DNA of 64,000 nt from Actinoplanes couchii. Its GTDB lineage: Bacteria; Actinomycetota; Actinomycetes; Mycobacteriales; Micromonosporaceae. A model generated the notes under the pieces. It had not been told where the DNA came from. It saw only the letters and a list, made by a program, of their open reading frames with translations, and did no database searches. Shown here piece after piece: positions 1-7,597 of the stretch. The translations under genes were made by a program, and so were the position numbers. The first letter of the stretch is position 1, and every line of letters starts with the position of its first letter. The DNA lies in assembly GCF_016862075.1 (NCBI RefSeq), contig NZ_BOMG01000094.1:1-64000 (forward strand), read 5' to 3'.

Positions 1-321
1 CACGTCCCGGTGCACCACACCGTGCCGATGGATCGCGCACAGGACCCTGGCCAGCTGACCGGCGAATTCGATCAGCCGGCCGTGTTCCCACGGCATCGGC
101 AGCTCGCTGAGCACGGTGCCCGGCACACCGGCGGTCACCAGCATGCCGGGCGGTTGCCGATCGTCGAGCCGCGGCACCCCGGGAATGCCGTCGAGGAGCC
201 GCAGCATCGCCCGCTCGTTGTCCAGGCGTTCGGCGGCGTCCGGCCCGAGGGGCTGTTTGCGCACCACGTCCCCGGAGCGCTCCACCCGGGTACGCGCGCT
301 GGCGTACAGCACCTCGCTCAC
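1..321 (-). CDS. Protein kinase, N-terminal part (partial, runs off the left edge)
   Basis: The minus strand reads a GTG-started protein beginning VSEVLYASARTRVERSG and reaching the catalytic-loop motif HRHGVVHRDV at the window edge (107 codons visible). HRD is the Ser/Thr kinase catalytic loop, so the N-lobe and the start of the C-lobe are present; the glycine-rich loop is weak. The short N-lobe directly after the start resembles the kinase module of large kinase/AAA-ATPase/histidine-kinase fusion proteins of actinomycetes, but the rest lies outside the window, so the full architecture is inference. The start is GTG at 321. Confidence 0.7.
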   Translation of the reverse strand, partial: MSEVLYASARTRVERSGDVVRKQPLGPDAAERLDNERAMLRLLDGIPGVPRLDDRQPPGMLVTAGVPGTVLSELPMPWEHGRLIEFAGQLARVLCAIHRHGVVHRDV

Positions 322-342
322 ACTCTTTGAGTTCGGTCGGCG

Positions 343-1062
343 TCAGGCGAGTTTGAGCAGCAGGGCGGCGAGTTCGGTGGGCATGGTGATCATGCAGTCG
401 TGGCCGGTGGGCAGTTCCCAGACCTGCGCCGGGGTGCCGTCGGGCTGTACCGGGGGCACCGGACGGCGGTTCGGCGGGGCGCCCACGGTGCATTCGATGT
501 GCGTACGCGCAATCCTGGTGCTGTCGGGGTTGTCCAGCCGGGCCGGTTGCTGGAAGCAGCGGACCGCCTCGTCGGAGAGCATCGTGCGCAGCCAGGCCTG
601 GTCCGCCGGGTCGGTGACGCCGAACAGCCCGGCGGGCAGCGGCATCTCCGGCAGCGGCGGAATACGCCAGGGGTTGTTCGTGCCGGCGGCCTGGTCAATT
701 AGGAACTGTGTCATCGGGATGACGTCGAGGGCGGACTCGCCGTGCTCCGGGATCATGGCGTCCAGATAGACCAGGTGGCCGATCCGGTCGGGGATCTCGT
801 TGAGGACCGACGTGACGACCATCCCGGCGTAGCTGTGCCCGACCAGGATCACCTCGGTCAGGTCGGCGTCGACGATCAGGTTCACCACGTCCGCTACGTG
901 GGTGTCGAGATCGACGTCCGGGCCGAGCAGATGCGCCGTGTCGCCGTGGCCGGTCAGCGACGGGGCGAGGACACGGTGCCCGGCGGCGGTCAGCAGCGGC
1001 ACGACGCGGCTCCAGGCCTCGCCGCTGTTCCAGGCGCCGTGCACGAGTACGTAGGTGGACAT
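343..1062 (-). CDS. Alpha/beta hydrolase
   Basis: 239 residues beginning MSTYVLVHGAWNSGEAW, the HGxW oxyanion segment of esterase/haloalkane-dehalogenase-like alpha/beta hydrolases. GHSYAG near residue 80 is the nucleophile elbow (Ser), and the late histidine is likely in PTGHDCM. There is no signal peptide, so it is cytoplasmic. The ATG at 1062 is preceded by AAGGAGAG at good spacing. It follows the DoxX gene by 23 bp on the same strand, so the two are probably co-transcribed under the divergent MarR regulator. The substrate is unknown; the family acts on small esters and xenobiotics. Confidence 0.9.
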   Translation of the reverse strand: MSTYVLVHGAWNSGEAWSRVVPLLTAAGHRVLAPSLTGHGDTAHLLGPDVDLDTHVADVVNLIVDADLTEVILVGHSYAGMVVTSVLNEIPDRIGHLVYLDAMIPEHGESALDVIPMTQFLIDQAAGTNNPWRIPPLPEMPLPAGLFGVTDPADQAWLRTMLSDEAVRCFQQPARLDNPDSTRIARTHIECTVGAPPNRRPVPPVQPDGTPAQVWELPTGHDCMITMPTELAALLLKLA

Positions 1063-1085
1063 GTTCTCTCCTTGTTGCCGTGGGT

Positions 1086-1436
1086 TCAGATCGAGGCGAC
1101 GGCGAGCGTCAGGGTGATCGCCGCGAGGGCCGTGAGCAGGGCGGGCATCGGCAGGCCCGCGGTGTCGCGGACCCGGACGTGGGTGATCACCGCGCCGGCG
1201 AAGTAGAGGACCAGGCCGGTGGCGGCGGCGATGCCGAGGGGCCGCCAGGCGATGCCGATCCACAGGCCGAGCGCCCCGGCGAGATTCAGAAGACCGAGAG
1301 GCACGAACCACGATTGCGGTACGCCGGCCGCGGTCAAGCCGGCGACGACCCGGTCGACTCCACGGATCTTGGCGAGGGCGGTGCCGGTGACCGCCAGACC
1401 GAAAACGACAGCGGCGACGGCGTACGCGACGAACAT
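1086..1436 (-). CDS. DoxX family membrane protein
   Basis: 116 residues with four predicted hydrophobic helices and the DoxX pattern (FVAYAVAAVVFGLAVTGTA at the N-terminus, then helices around VPLGLLNLAGALGLWIGIA and AATGLVLYFAGAVI). DoxX-like proteins are small integral membrane proteins linked to redox or detoxification functions. The ATG at 1436 has AGGAG 6 bp upstream; a longer reading to 1478 would run into the operator. It is the first gene of a two-gene unit with the hydrolase at 343-1062. Confidence 0.85.
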   Translation of the reverse strand: MFVAYAVAAVVFGLAVTGTALAKIRGVDRVVAGLTAAGVPQSWFVPLGLLNLAGALGLWIGIAWRPLGIAAATGLVLYFAGAVITHVRVRDTAGLPMPALLTALAAITLTLAVASI

Positions 1437-1464
1437 GGGTGCTCCTGAACGATAGCGAGTGCGG

Positions 1465-1507
1465 AATCGTTGGACCACTACAACGATTATTCGAGGTCAA
1501 CAATTAT
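1465..1507. promoter_or_regulatory. Candidate MarR operator between DoxX and marR
   Basis: A perfect inverted repeat AATCGTTG-N8-CAACGATT spans 1465-1488, and a third, near-identical half-site CAACAATTAT follows at 1498-1507. The element lies in the short divergent region between the DoxX gene (minus) and the MarR gene (plus), where a MarR repressor normally binds. The regulator assignment is inference from position. Confidence 0.6.
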
Positions 1508-1517
1508 AGGGGTCGGT

Positions 1518-1979
1518 ATGATGGGCCACATGGCATCGACTACCCGTACCGCGGTCACCGCGCAGCTGGGCGTGCTCCTGGCCGGGCGTGGCGCGGTCGC
1601 CGGCGCCCGGGTCCGTAACGCGCTCGCCGCACGCGGGCTGACCATGCGCTCGCTGTTCACGCTGGGGCACCTGGCCGACGGCCCGGTCAGCCAGCAGGCG
1701 CTGATCGACCTGCTCGGTGTCGACCCGAGCGCCCTGGTCGCGGTCCTCAACGAGCTGGAAGGGCTGGGCCTGCTCGCCCGGCAGCGCGACCCCGCCGACC
1801 GCAGGCGCCACGTCGTCACCATCACCGACCAGGGCGCCACCGCCCTTGCCGAAGCCGACAAGATCCTGAGCGGGGCCGACGACGACCTGTTCGCCGCACT
1901 CAACCCGGCCGAAAGGGTTCAGCTGGCGCAGCTGCTGGAGAAGGTCGCCGACAGCGAGAACTGCGGCGAGAAGTACTGA
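1518..1979 (+). CDS. MarR family transcriptional regulator
   Basis: 153 residues with a winged helix: SQQALIDLLGVDPSALVAVLNELEGLGLLARQRDPADRRRHVVTITDQG gives the recognition helix and the DxRRR wing typical of MarR. It is divergent from DoxX/hydrolase and presumably represses them until a phenolic or similar ligand binds. The start is one of three nearby in-frame ATGs (1518, 1521, 1530); 1518 is chosen because AGGGG lies just upstream. Confidence 0.9.
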   Translation: MMGHMASTTRTAVTAQLGVLLAGRGAVAGARVRNALAARGLTMRSLFTLGHLADGPVSQQALIDLLGVDPSALVAVLNELEGLGLLARQRDPADRRRHVVTITDQGATALAEADKILSGADDDLFAALNPAERVQLAQLLEKVADSENCGEKY

Positions 1980-1989
1980 CCGGTTCTGG

Positions 1990-2547
1990 TCAGTCCGGCG
2001 TGCCGGTCAGGTAACGCTGGATGGTCGGTGCCAGCCAGGCGACCGCCTCGTCGGGGGAGAGGCCGACCACCGGCGGCAACCGCAGGGCGTACCGGCACAG
2101 CGCGAACCCCAGCATCTGGGTGGCGACCAGCCCGGCCCGGACCGGCGCCTCCTCGGGGGCGGGCGCGTGCCGGGCGACGAGCGCGCCGAGCTGGGTGGCG
2201 AAGATGATCCGCATCCGCTCGGCGGCGCCCTCCTTGGTGACGGCCGCCCGCAGCAGGGCCACCAGGGCCTCGTCGGTGTCCCACCGGTGCAGGAAGTGCC
2301 GGGCCAACCGGGTGCCGATCTCGCCGGTGGGGACGCCGGTCAGGTCGGGCAGCCGCAGGTCGAAGTCGGCGGCCGCCGCGAACAGCGCCTCCTTGTTGCC
2401 GTAGTAGCGCATCACCATCGCCGGGTCGATGCTCGCGTCGGCGGCGATGGCGCGGATGGTGGCGCGCTCGAATCCGTCAGTGGCGAAGCGCTCACGGGCG
2501 GCGGCCAGGATGGCGGCCCGGGTGGTGTCGGATCGGCGCGCGGTCAT
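1990..2547 (-). CDS. TetR family transcriptional regulator
   Basis: 185 residues. The N-terminal HTH reads TRAAILAAARERFATDGFERATIRAIAADASIDPAMVMRYYGNKEALF, a standard TetR DNA-binding domain with the YxYFxxKE-like end. The C-terminal ligand domain is of the TetR_C_17 kind seen in many actinomycete repressors. It is divergent from the FAD monooxygenase at 2640, and two identical palindromes separate them. The start is ATG 2547; its ribosome-binding site is weak. Confidence 0.92.
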   Translation of the reverse strand: MTARRSDTTRAAILAAARERFATDGFERATIRAIAADASIDPAMVMRYYGNKEALFAAAADFDLRLPDLTGVPTGEIGTRLARHFLHRWDTDEALVALLRAAVTKEGAAERMRIIFATQLGALVARHAPAPEEAPVRAGLVATQMLGFALCRYALRLPPVVGLSPDEAVAWLAPTIQRYLTGTPD

Positions 2548-2561
2548 TCCCGCACCATATG

Positions 2562-2621
2562 CCAACAAGCGTTGACCTGAGACGCCGGTCAGGCCTAGCG
2601 TCTTAGTCAACAAGCGTTGGC
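2562..2621. promoter_or_regulatory. Double TetR operator and promoter of the FAD monooxygenase
   Basis: CCAACAAGCGTTGAC (2562-2576) and GTCAACAAGCGTTGG (2606-2620) share the palindrome CAAC-N4-GTTG. A forward promoter fits between them: -35 TTGACC at 2572-2577 overlaps the first operator, and -10 TAGCGT at 2596-2601 lies 18 bp on. The second operator covers the predicted transcription start, so binding would block initiation at both ends. The strong ribosome-binding site AAAGGAGGG follows before the ATG at 2640. Confidence 0.75.
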
Positions 2622-2639
2622 AACAAAGGAGGGAAACCG

Positions 2640-4031
2640 ATGCACACCACCGTCGCGATCATCGGGGCCGGGCCGACCGGGCTGCTCCTGGCCGGAGACC
2701 TGGCCGAGGCCGGAGTCCCGGTGACCGTGTTCGAACGCCGCGACACCACGTCCAACCTGACCCGCGCGTTCGGGGTCCACGCCCGTACGCTGGAAATCCT
2801 CGACGCCCGGTCCCTCGCCGACCGCATCGTGGACGGCGGCGCGCCGGTGACGCACCTGCGCCTCTTCGACCGCATTCGCCTCGACCTGTCCCGGCTGCCG
2901 TCCCGCTTCCCGTTCCTGCTGATCACCCCGCAGTACCGGATCGAGCAGGCCCTCGAGGAACGCGCCCTGGCCGCCGGCGCCCACATCGAACGCGGCGCGC
3001 ACCTGACCGGGCTGCGCCAGGACAGCGACCGCGTCACCCTGGAATTCGGCGCCCGGACCGTCACCGCGGACTGGACCGTCGGCGCCGACGGCGTGCGCAG
3101 CACCGTCCGCCAGGCGCTCGGCCTGCCCTTCCCCGGCAGATCTGTGCTCACCTCGCTCATGCTCGCCGACGTGCGACTGACCAGCCCGCCGGAGGACACG
3201 CTCGCCGTCAACGCGATCGGCGACGCGTTCGCGATGGTGGTGCCGTTCGGCGACGGCTGGCACCGGATCTTCGCCTGGGACCGCCGCCACCAGGTCACCG
3301 ACGGCGAACCGGTCACCCTCGACGAGATCCGCGACGTCACCCGCCGGGTGCTCGGCACCGACTTCGGCCTCACCGAGGCACGCTGGCTGTCCCGGTTCCA
3401 CAGCGACGAGCGGCAGACCCCGCAATACCGGATCGGCCGGGTGCTGCTCGCCGGGGACGCCGCCCACGTGCACTCACCCGCCGGCGGCCAGGGCATGAAC
3501 ACCGGCCTGCAGGACGCCGCCAACCTGTCCTGGAAACTCGCCGCCACCGTCCACGGCTGGGCGCCGGACGGCCTGCTCGACACCTACCAGACCGAACGTC
3601 ACCCGGTCGGCCGCCTGGTCCTGCGCAGCAGCGGCACCCTGATCCGCCTGGCGATGATCCGCACCGCCCCGGCCCGGGCCCTCCGCAACACGATCGGCGC
3701 CCTGCTCCTGGCCCTGCCCCCGATAGCCGCCCGCGCCACCGGCATCATCTCCGGTGTCGGCATCACCTATCCCGGCGCGCCGCGAGCGGCCGACATCCCG
3801 CTCCAGGGTGGGGGCCGGCTCTACGAGGCACTCCGCGAGGGCCGCCACGTCCTTCTGACCACCAGGACCATTCGCGGGTACGACGGTCGCCTGCTCGCCG
3901 TCACTCCGGCAGACCGGTCGGATCAGGCGGTCCTGGTGCGCCCCGACGGTTACGTGGCCTGGCAGGGCCCGGAGTCCGGGGTGCCCACCGCACTCAGCGG
4001 TCTTCTGGGCCCGGCCGCGGTGACCAGTTAG
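2640..4031 (+). CDS. FAD-dependent aromatic monooxygenase (PHBH-like)
   Basis: 463 residues. GAGPTGLLLAGDLA near residue 9 is the FAD-binding GxGxxG, GADGVRSTVR near 150 the DG motif, and GDAAHVHSPAGGQGMNTGLQDA near 270-295 the GD motif that binds the FAD ribityl chain. This is the class A flavoprotein hydroxylase family (polyketide or phenol hydroxylases such as MhpA or RdmE). The C-terminal thioredoxin-like region is short. It is controlled by the divergent TetR at 1990-2547. The natural substrate cannot be told from sequence. Confidence 0.93.
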   Translation: MHTTVAIIGAGPTGLLLAGDLAEAGVPVTVFERRDTTSNLTRAFGVHARTLEILDARSLADRIVDGGAPVTHLRLFDRIRLDLSRLPSRFPFLLITPQYRIEQALEERALAAGAHIERGAHLTGLRQDSDRVTLEFGARTVTADWTVGADGVRSTVRQALGLPFPGRSVLTSLMLADVRLTSPPEDTLAVNAIGDAFAMVVPFGDGWHRIFAWDRRHQVTDGEPVTLDEIRDVTRRVLGTDFGLTEARWLSRFHSDERQTPQYRIGRVLLAGDAAHVHSPAGGQGMNTGLQDAANLSWKLAATVHGWAPDGLLDTYQTERHPVGRLVLRSSGTLIRLAMIRTAPARALRNTIGALLLALPPIAARATGIISGVGITYPGAPRAADIPLQGGGRLYEALREGRHVLLTTRTIRGYDGRLLAVTPADRSDQAVLVRPDGYVAWQGPESGVPTALSGLLGPAAVTS

Positions 4032-4034
4032 GTC

Positions 4035-4325
4035 TTATGCGTCCTCGACGCCGGAGATCCGGTATTTGCGCACGTCAGCGCCCTGCAGCGGTGGGAGATC
4101 TCCGTCGCTCCGTTCACCTTCTTCACCTCGGAATCGGGCCAGGTCCTCGTCGGACTCCCAGCGTTCGTAGATGTTGATCCGCCCGGCGTCGAGTGGGTCG
4201 GCTGCCTGCACGAAGTCGTGACAGCCGGCCGCCTCGCGGGCCAGCCGTGCCACGTCCGCGGTCGCCGCCAGGTATCGCTTCCGGTCACCCGGCGCGACGT
4301 GCAGCTGCCCAGCAATGATGATCAT
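4035..4325 (-). CDS. Antibiotic biosynthesis monooxygenase (ABM) domain protein
   Basis: 96 residues, a single ferredoxin-like ABM domain: IIAGQLHVAPGDRKRYLAA at the N-terminus and the conserved INIYERWESDEDLARF strand-helix. Such small dimeric proteins act as cofactor-free quinone-forming monooxygenases or as stress proteins. Its ATG overlaps the stop of the DHFR-like gene by 4 bp (ATGA), so translation is probably coupled. The pair lies opposite the HxlR regulator. Confidence 0.88.
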   Translation of the reverse strand: MIIIAGQLHVAPGDRKRYLAATADVARLAREAAGCHDFVQAADPLDAGRINIYERWESDEDLARFRGEEGERSDGDLPPLQGADVRKYRISGVEDA

Positions 4326-4894
4326 CGTTTACGGACGGCGTAGCGGTGCATCGTGACACCTTCGTCGAAACGTTCGTGTTCCAGCAGGTCCAGTTCGATC
4401 GGGATGTCGTGGTCGTCGAACAGGGGGCGGCCCGAGCCGAGGATCACCGGATGGGTGAAGAGCAGCAGCTCGTCCAGTTGACCCGCCGTCAGCAGTTGGG
4501 TGGCCACGCCCGCGCCACCGACACCGATATCGCCGTCGAACTGGTCGCGGAGGCTCGCCACGGCCTCGATCGAGTCGAGGACCCGGGTGTCGTGCGGGGC
4601 GCTGGTACGCGTACGGGAAACCAGGAATTTGGGTTTCGAAGTCCAGATCCTGCCGTATTCACGCAGAAAGTCGGGCAGGGACTCGTCGTCGCGGGCGGCG
4701 GGCCAGAACGACTCCATCGTCTCGTGGATCACCCGCCCCTCGACCATCGCGGACAGGCGGGCGGCCCGCTTGTTGAACTCCCGGTGCAGGCCCTCACCGA
4801 TCCGCATCCACTCACCACCGCCCTCTTCGCCGGCTGCGTGTTCGATCCTGAGGTCGGCGGAAACGTTCATCCAGTACACGAACCGAGCGGCCAC
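4322..4894 (-). CDS. Dihydrofolate reductase family protein (RibD C-terminal-like)
   Basis: 190 residues. FVYWMNVSADLRIEH at the start and GDIGVGGAGVATQLLTAGQLDELLLFTHPVILGSGRPLF in the second half are the NADPH-binding and active-site segments of the DHFR/RibD-C reductase family; it is not classical folate reductase by this pattern. The GTG at 4894 is chosen because GGAGGAGCC lies immediately upstream; a longer reading would overlap the operator. It is first in a two-gene unit with the ABM protein, divergent from hxlR. Confidence 0.88.
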   Translation of the reverse strand: MAARFVYWMNVSADLRIEHAAGEEGGGEWMRIGEGLHREFNKRAARLSAMVEGRVIHETMESFWPAARDDESLPDFLREYGRIWTSKPKFLVSRTRTSAPHDTRVLDSIEAVASLRDQFDGDIGVGGAGVATQLLTAGQLDELLLFTHPVILGSGRPLFDDHDIPIELDLLEHERFDEGVTMHRYAVRKR

Positions 4895-4903
4895 GGCTCC
4901 TCC

Positions 4904-4965
4904 AGTGATTGCGATCTGCAACTACTGACGAAGGTTAGGGTGGGTGGTTGTCGATTGCAATCACT
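4904..4965. promoter_or_regulatory. HxlR-type operator pair (19-bp inverted arms)
   Basis: AGTGATTGCGATCTGCAAC (4904-4922) and GTTGTCGATTGCAATCACT (4947-4965) are inverted copies matching at 16 of 19 positions, the outer 9 bp perfectly. They flank the divergent start region between the DHFR-like gene and the HxlR regulator, which makes this the likely autoregulatory and target operator. Confidence 0.65.
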
Positions 4966-4981
4966 GAGAGGAGTGTCGGCC

Positions 4982-5494
4982 ATGGAAGCCGCGCCGCGGT
5001 CCGGGTGCCCGATCAACCAGGCGGTCGAGGTGCTGGGCGACCCCTGGGCCGTGCTCGTGCTGCGCGACATCATGTTCGGCGGCCGGCGCCACTTCCGGGA
5101 ACTGCTCACCGGCAGTGAAGAAGGCATCGCCAGCAACATTCTCAGCGCCCGCCTGCGACGGCTCACCGAGGCGGGTCTGCTCACCCGCGCGGAGACCCGG
5201 CGCGGTCAGCGGGCCGCCTACTCGCTGACCGAGGCGGGCATCCAGGTACTGCCGATCATGGTGGCACTCGGCACCTGGGGCCTGTCCCACCGCGACGGCG
5301 ACCAGCGCCTGCGGATCCGCGCCGAACTACTCCGCGACGGCGGCCCGGAACTGCTCGGCCGCCTGATGGACGAACTGCGCGAACTGCACCTCGGTGTCGC
5401 CCGCCCCGACCCGTCGTCCCCGAGAGCCACCGACCAGCTGCGCTCGGCATACGAGGCCGCCACCTCGGACACGACGGCGCTGCGGCCGGTGTGA
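4982..5494 (+). CDS. HxlR family transcriptional regulator
   Basis: 170 residues. SGCPINQAVEVLGDPWAVLVLRDIMFGGRRHFRELL carries the conserved N-terminal Cys and the first HTH segment of HxlR proteins; SNILSARLRRLTEAGLLTR is the recognition region and the wing follows. HxlR regulators sense aldehydes, quinones or disulfide stress through the N-terminal Cys, which fits quinone-type redox targets such as the divergent ABM and DHFR-like genes. The ATG at 4982 follows GAGAGGAG. The C-terminus is longer than a minimal HxlR by about 50 residues. Confidence 0.92.
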   Translation: MEAAPRSGCPINQAVEVLGDPWAVLVLRDIMFGGRRHFRELLTGSEEGIASNILSARLRRLTEAGLLTRAETRRGQRAAYSLTEAGIQVLPIMVALGTWGLSHRDGDQRLRIRAELLRDGGPELLGRLMDELRELHLGVARPDPSSPRATDQLRSAYEAATSDTTALRPV

Positions 5495-5495
5495 G

Positions 5496-6212
5496 TCAGC
5501 ACAGCCGGGCGACGGACCAGCCCAGACCTTCCGCGATGTCCCCTTTGTGAGGAACTCCGGCTTCCGCTCGGGCGGTGCCACGTTCGAAGGAGGCTTGGGC
5601 ACCGGGCGTGCGGGCGAGGTACCGATCGGCGTAGTCGCCGACGAGGTCCGGGCGGTCGCGACTCGCCAGCCACTCGACCAGCGCGGACGGATTGTTGGTG
5701 TAGTCGCCGGCCCGCGAGCCGACAATCCGCTCGGGATCGCTCGCCTCGTCGAACCACGGCAGAACCGCTTCATGGAACATGGTCGCGAAGGCCCGCAGGC
5801 GCATCTCGCGCTGTGCCGGGTCGGTGAGGTCGACGTCGCCGTCCTTGGCGTCACCGTAGACGTAGCCGTTCGAACGACCCGAGGCGTACCCGAGAAGGTG
5901 ACCGCAGACGAAGTCGTCCACGGGTTCCATGACCCGGCCGAGGTTGGCCTCCCGCCATGACCGCAGCGCCACCTCACGGACATTGAGCATCGTCCCGATC
6001 CGAATGGCCTGACCAGCACGGTTCCCCCGATACGCCTGGACATGCACCTGATGAACCAGCGTCCCCACCTGACGCTGCAGCCGTTTGGACCGGGGCACCC
6101 ACACGAACCCGCTCGGAGCGAGCTCCGCCCCGAGCCAGGCGCCGGCGGCAGCGATCACGTCCGCGGGCCTCACCGCCGCGTCGAGGTCCACATGTTCGTA
6201 GCGTCCGATCAT
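5496..6212 (-). CDS. Hypothetical protein (possibly DUF4304-like)
   Basis: 238 residues, soluble, rich in Arg and acidic residues. The stretch AELAPSGFVWVPRSKRLQRQVGTLVHQVHVQAYRGN resembles the opening of DUF4304-type proteins, but the match is weak and I would not rely on it. No signal peptide or membrane segment is visible. It converges on hxlR with one base between the stop codons, and its start is 7 bp beyond the stop of the SGNH hydrolase on the same strand, so the two are likely co-transcribed. Confidence 0.7.
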   Translation of the reverse strand: MIGRYEHVDLDAAVRPADVIAAAGAWLGAELAPSGFVWVPRSKRLQRQVGTLVHQVHVQAYRGNRAGQAIRIGTMLNVREVALRSWREANLGRVMEPVDDFVCGHLLGYASGRSNGYVYGDAKDGDVDLTDPAQREMRLRAFATMFHEAVLPWFDEASDPERIVGSRAGDYTNNPSALVEWLASRDRPDLVGDYADRYLARTPGAQASFERGTARAEAGVPHKGDIAEGLGWSVARLC

Positions 6213-6219
6213 GGTTCCG

Positions 6220-7023
6220 TCATACCCGTCCGGAGGGATGCATGCCGGTCAGAACAGGCGTGTCGGTGCGGAGGACGGACAGCATCGTCGGGAGGGTTAC
6301 GGCTGCTGCTCGGGCGTAGCCGGCTGGGGACGGGTGGAAGCGGTCCGGGCCGAACATGCGTACCGGATCGGCTTCGAAGTGGGGGTTGAGGAGGTCGGCC
6401 AAGGAGATCGGGTGGCCGCCCGCGGCCTGGACCGCCGTTGCCTGGGCGGTGGCCAGGCGGCCGCTGCGCCACGAGGCCAGCCAGCGCAGCGGTGGCCGTA
6501 ACGGTGGCAGGATCCGCAGGTTGGGGCAGGTGCCGACGAAGACCCGGCAGCCCGCGGCGTGCAGCCGGGCCACCGCCGCGCCGAGTTCGCGGGCCGACCG
6601 GTCCAGGGATGCGAAGCGGGTGACGTCGTTGCCGCCGATGTAGATGACGGCGATCTGCGGCGACCGTGGCAGCGCGGCGTCCACCTGGTGGGCCAGATCG
6701 GAGGACATCGCGCCGACGACGGCCGGCCGGTGCAGCAGCACCCGCCGCCGGGCGTGCCGGGACAGGGCGGTCGCCAGCAGCACGCCGACGGTCTCCCGGG
6801 GGCGGGTGGCGCCGTACCCGGCCGCGAACGAGTCGCCGAGCACCGCCAGCCGCAGCGGCGGGCCGGTGAACCGGGGCCCGAACAGCCCTTCGGCCCGTGG
6901 CGGCGGCTGGTCGGCCATCGGAATCGTCCGGTGCACGGTGCGGATCTGGGCCACAAAAACCGCGAAAACCGCGAAAACTGTCAGCGGTACGAACAGGAGA
7001 GTGGCGGACAGCAGGCCGATCAT
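6220..7023 (-). CDS. SGNH/GDSL-type hydrolase, membrane-anchored
   Basis: 267 residues. An N-terminal hydrophobic helix (residues 1-25) looks like an uncleaved anchor or signal. LAVLGDSFAAGYGA is block I with the nucleophile Ser, IYIGGNDVT is block III, and GPDRFHPSPAGYA near the end carries the Asp-x-x-His pair of block V. These define an SGNH esterase/lipase that would act outside the membrane. It lies upstream of the 5496-6212 gene and follows a MarR gene on the same strand. Confidence 0.9.
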   Translation of the reverse strand: MIGLLSATLLFVPLTVFAVFAVFVAQIRTVHRTIPMADQPPPRAEGLFGPRFTGPPLRLAVLGDSFAAGYGATRPRETVGVLLATALSRHARRRVLLHRPAVVGAMSSDLAHQVDAALPRSPQIAVIYIGGNDVTRFASLDRSARELGAAVARLHAAGCRVFVGTCPNLRILPPLRPPLRWLASWRSGRLATAQATAVQAAGGHPISLADLLNPHFEADPVRMFGPDRFHPSPAGYARAAAVTLPTMLSVLRTDTPVLTGMHPSGRV

Positions 7024-7060
7024 GAGGCGCAGATTAGGCCCCCGCGTCCACTGCCGACAC

Positions 7061-7543
7061 TCAGGAGTCGAGCGTGCTGAGCCGGCTGGTCAGGTCGGTG
7101 GCGAAGCGGTCCAGCAGGCGTCCGAAGGTGCGGCGGTCCTCCGGTGACCAGCCGGCCAGGGCCTCGCCGAGGACGCCGAGCACCGTCTGCAGGTAGCGGC
7201 CGACCGCCTCCTCACCGTCCGGGGTCAGCGCGACCAGGCGGGCCCGTTTGTCGTCCGGGTCGGCGACCCGCTGCACCAGGTTGCGCCGTTCCAACTCGTT
7301 GACCTGGCGGGTGACGTGCGGGCCGACGACCTGCATGCGTTTGGCGATCTCGCCGACGCGCAGTGGTTCGCCGCCGGTCCGCAGCGCGACCAGGACTCCG
7401 AGCGCCGGGCGGTCCAGGCGCAGGCCGGCGTTCTCGGTGGCGCGTTCGATCAGCCGGCTGGCGTTGAGCGCGGTGCCGAGTTGGGAGAACCGGGGGAGGA
7501 CGGCGAGCAGGTCGAGGTCGCCGTCGTTCGTGGTGTCGGTCAT
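7061..7543 (-). CDS. MarR family transcriptional regulator
   Basis: 160 residues. RVGEIAKRMQVVGPHVTRQVNELERRNLVQRVADPDDKRARLVALTPDG is the winged HTH with the DxRxR wing. It is divergent from the TetX-like monooxygenase at 7598 across a 54-bp gap containing a near-perfect palindrome. The obvious role is a ligand-released repressor of that flavoenzyme. Confidence 0.92.
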   Translation of the reverse strand: MTDTTNDGDLDLLAVLPRFSQLGTALNASRLIERATENAGLRLDRPALGVLVALRTGGEPLRVGEIAKRMQVVGPHVTRQVNELERRNLVQRVADPDDKRARLVALTPDGEEAVGRYLQTVLGVLGEALAGWSPEDRRTFGRLLDRFATDLTSRLSTLDS

Positions 7544-7556
7544 CAGACCCTTCTAG

Positions 7557-7591
7557 ATAGCTAACTTAGGTATATATTCTGGCGAAGGAGG
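7557..7591. promoter_or_regulatory. MarR operator and ribosome-binding site of the TetX-like gene
   Basis: ATAGCTAACTTAGGTAT (7557-7573) is a 17-bp palindrome with one mismatched pair position per half plus the centre. It is followed by TATATT, a good -10 match, and by AAGGAGG at 7585-7591 in front of the ATG at 7598. A regulator bound here would cover the promoter of the plus-strand gene. Confidence 0.65.
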
Positions 7592-7597
7592 TAACTG

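Noticed and set aside
2603..3583. Long open frame (326 codons) on the minus strand opposite the FAD monooxygenase
   Set aside because: It is a high-GC antisense shadow: Arg/Ser-rich, without family motifs or ribosome-binding site, fully covered by a clear gene.
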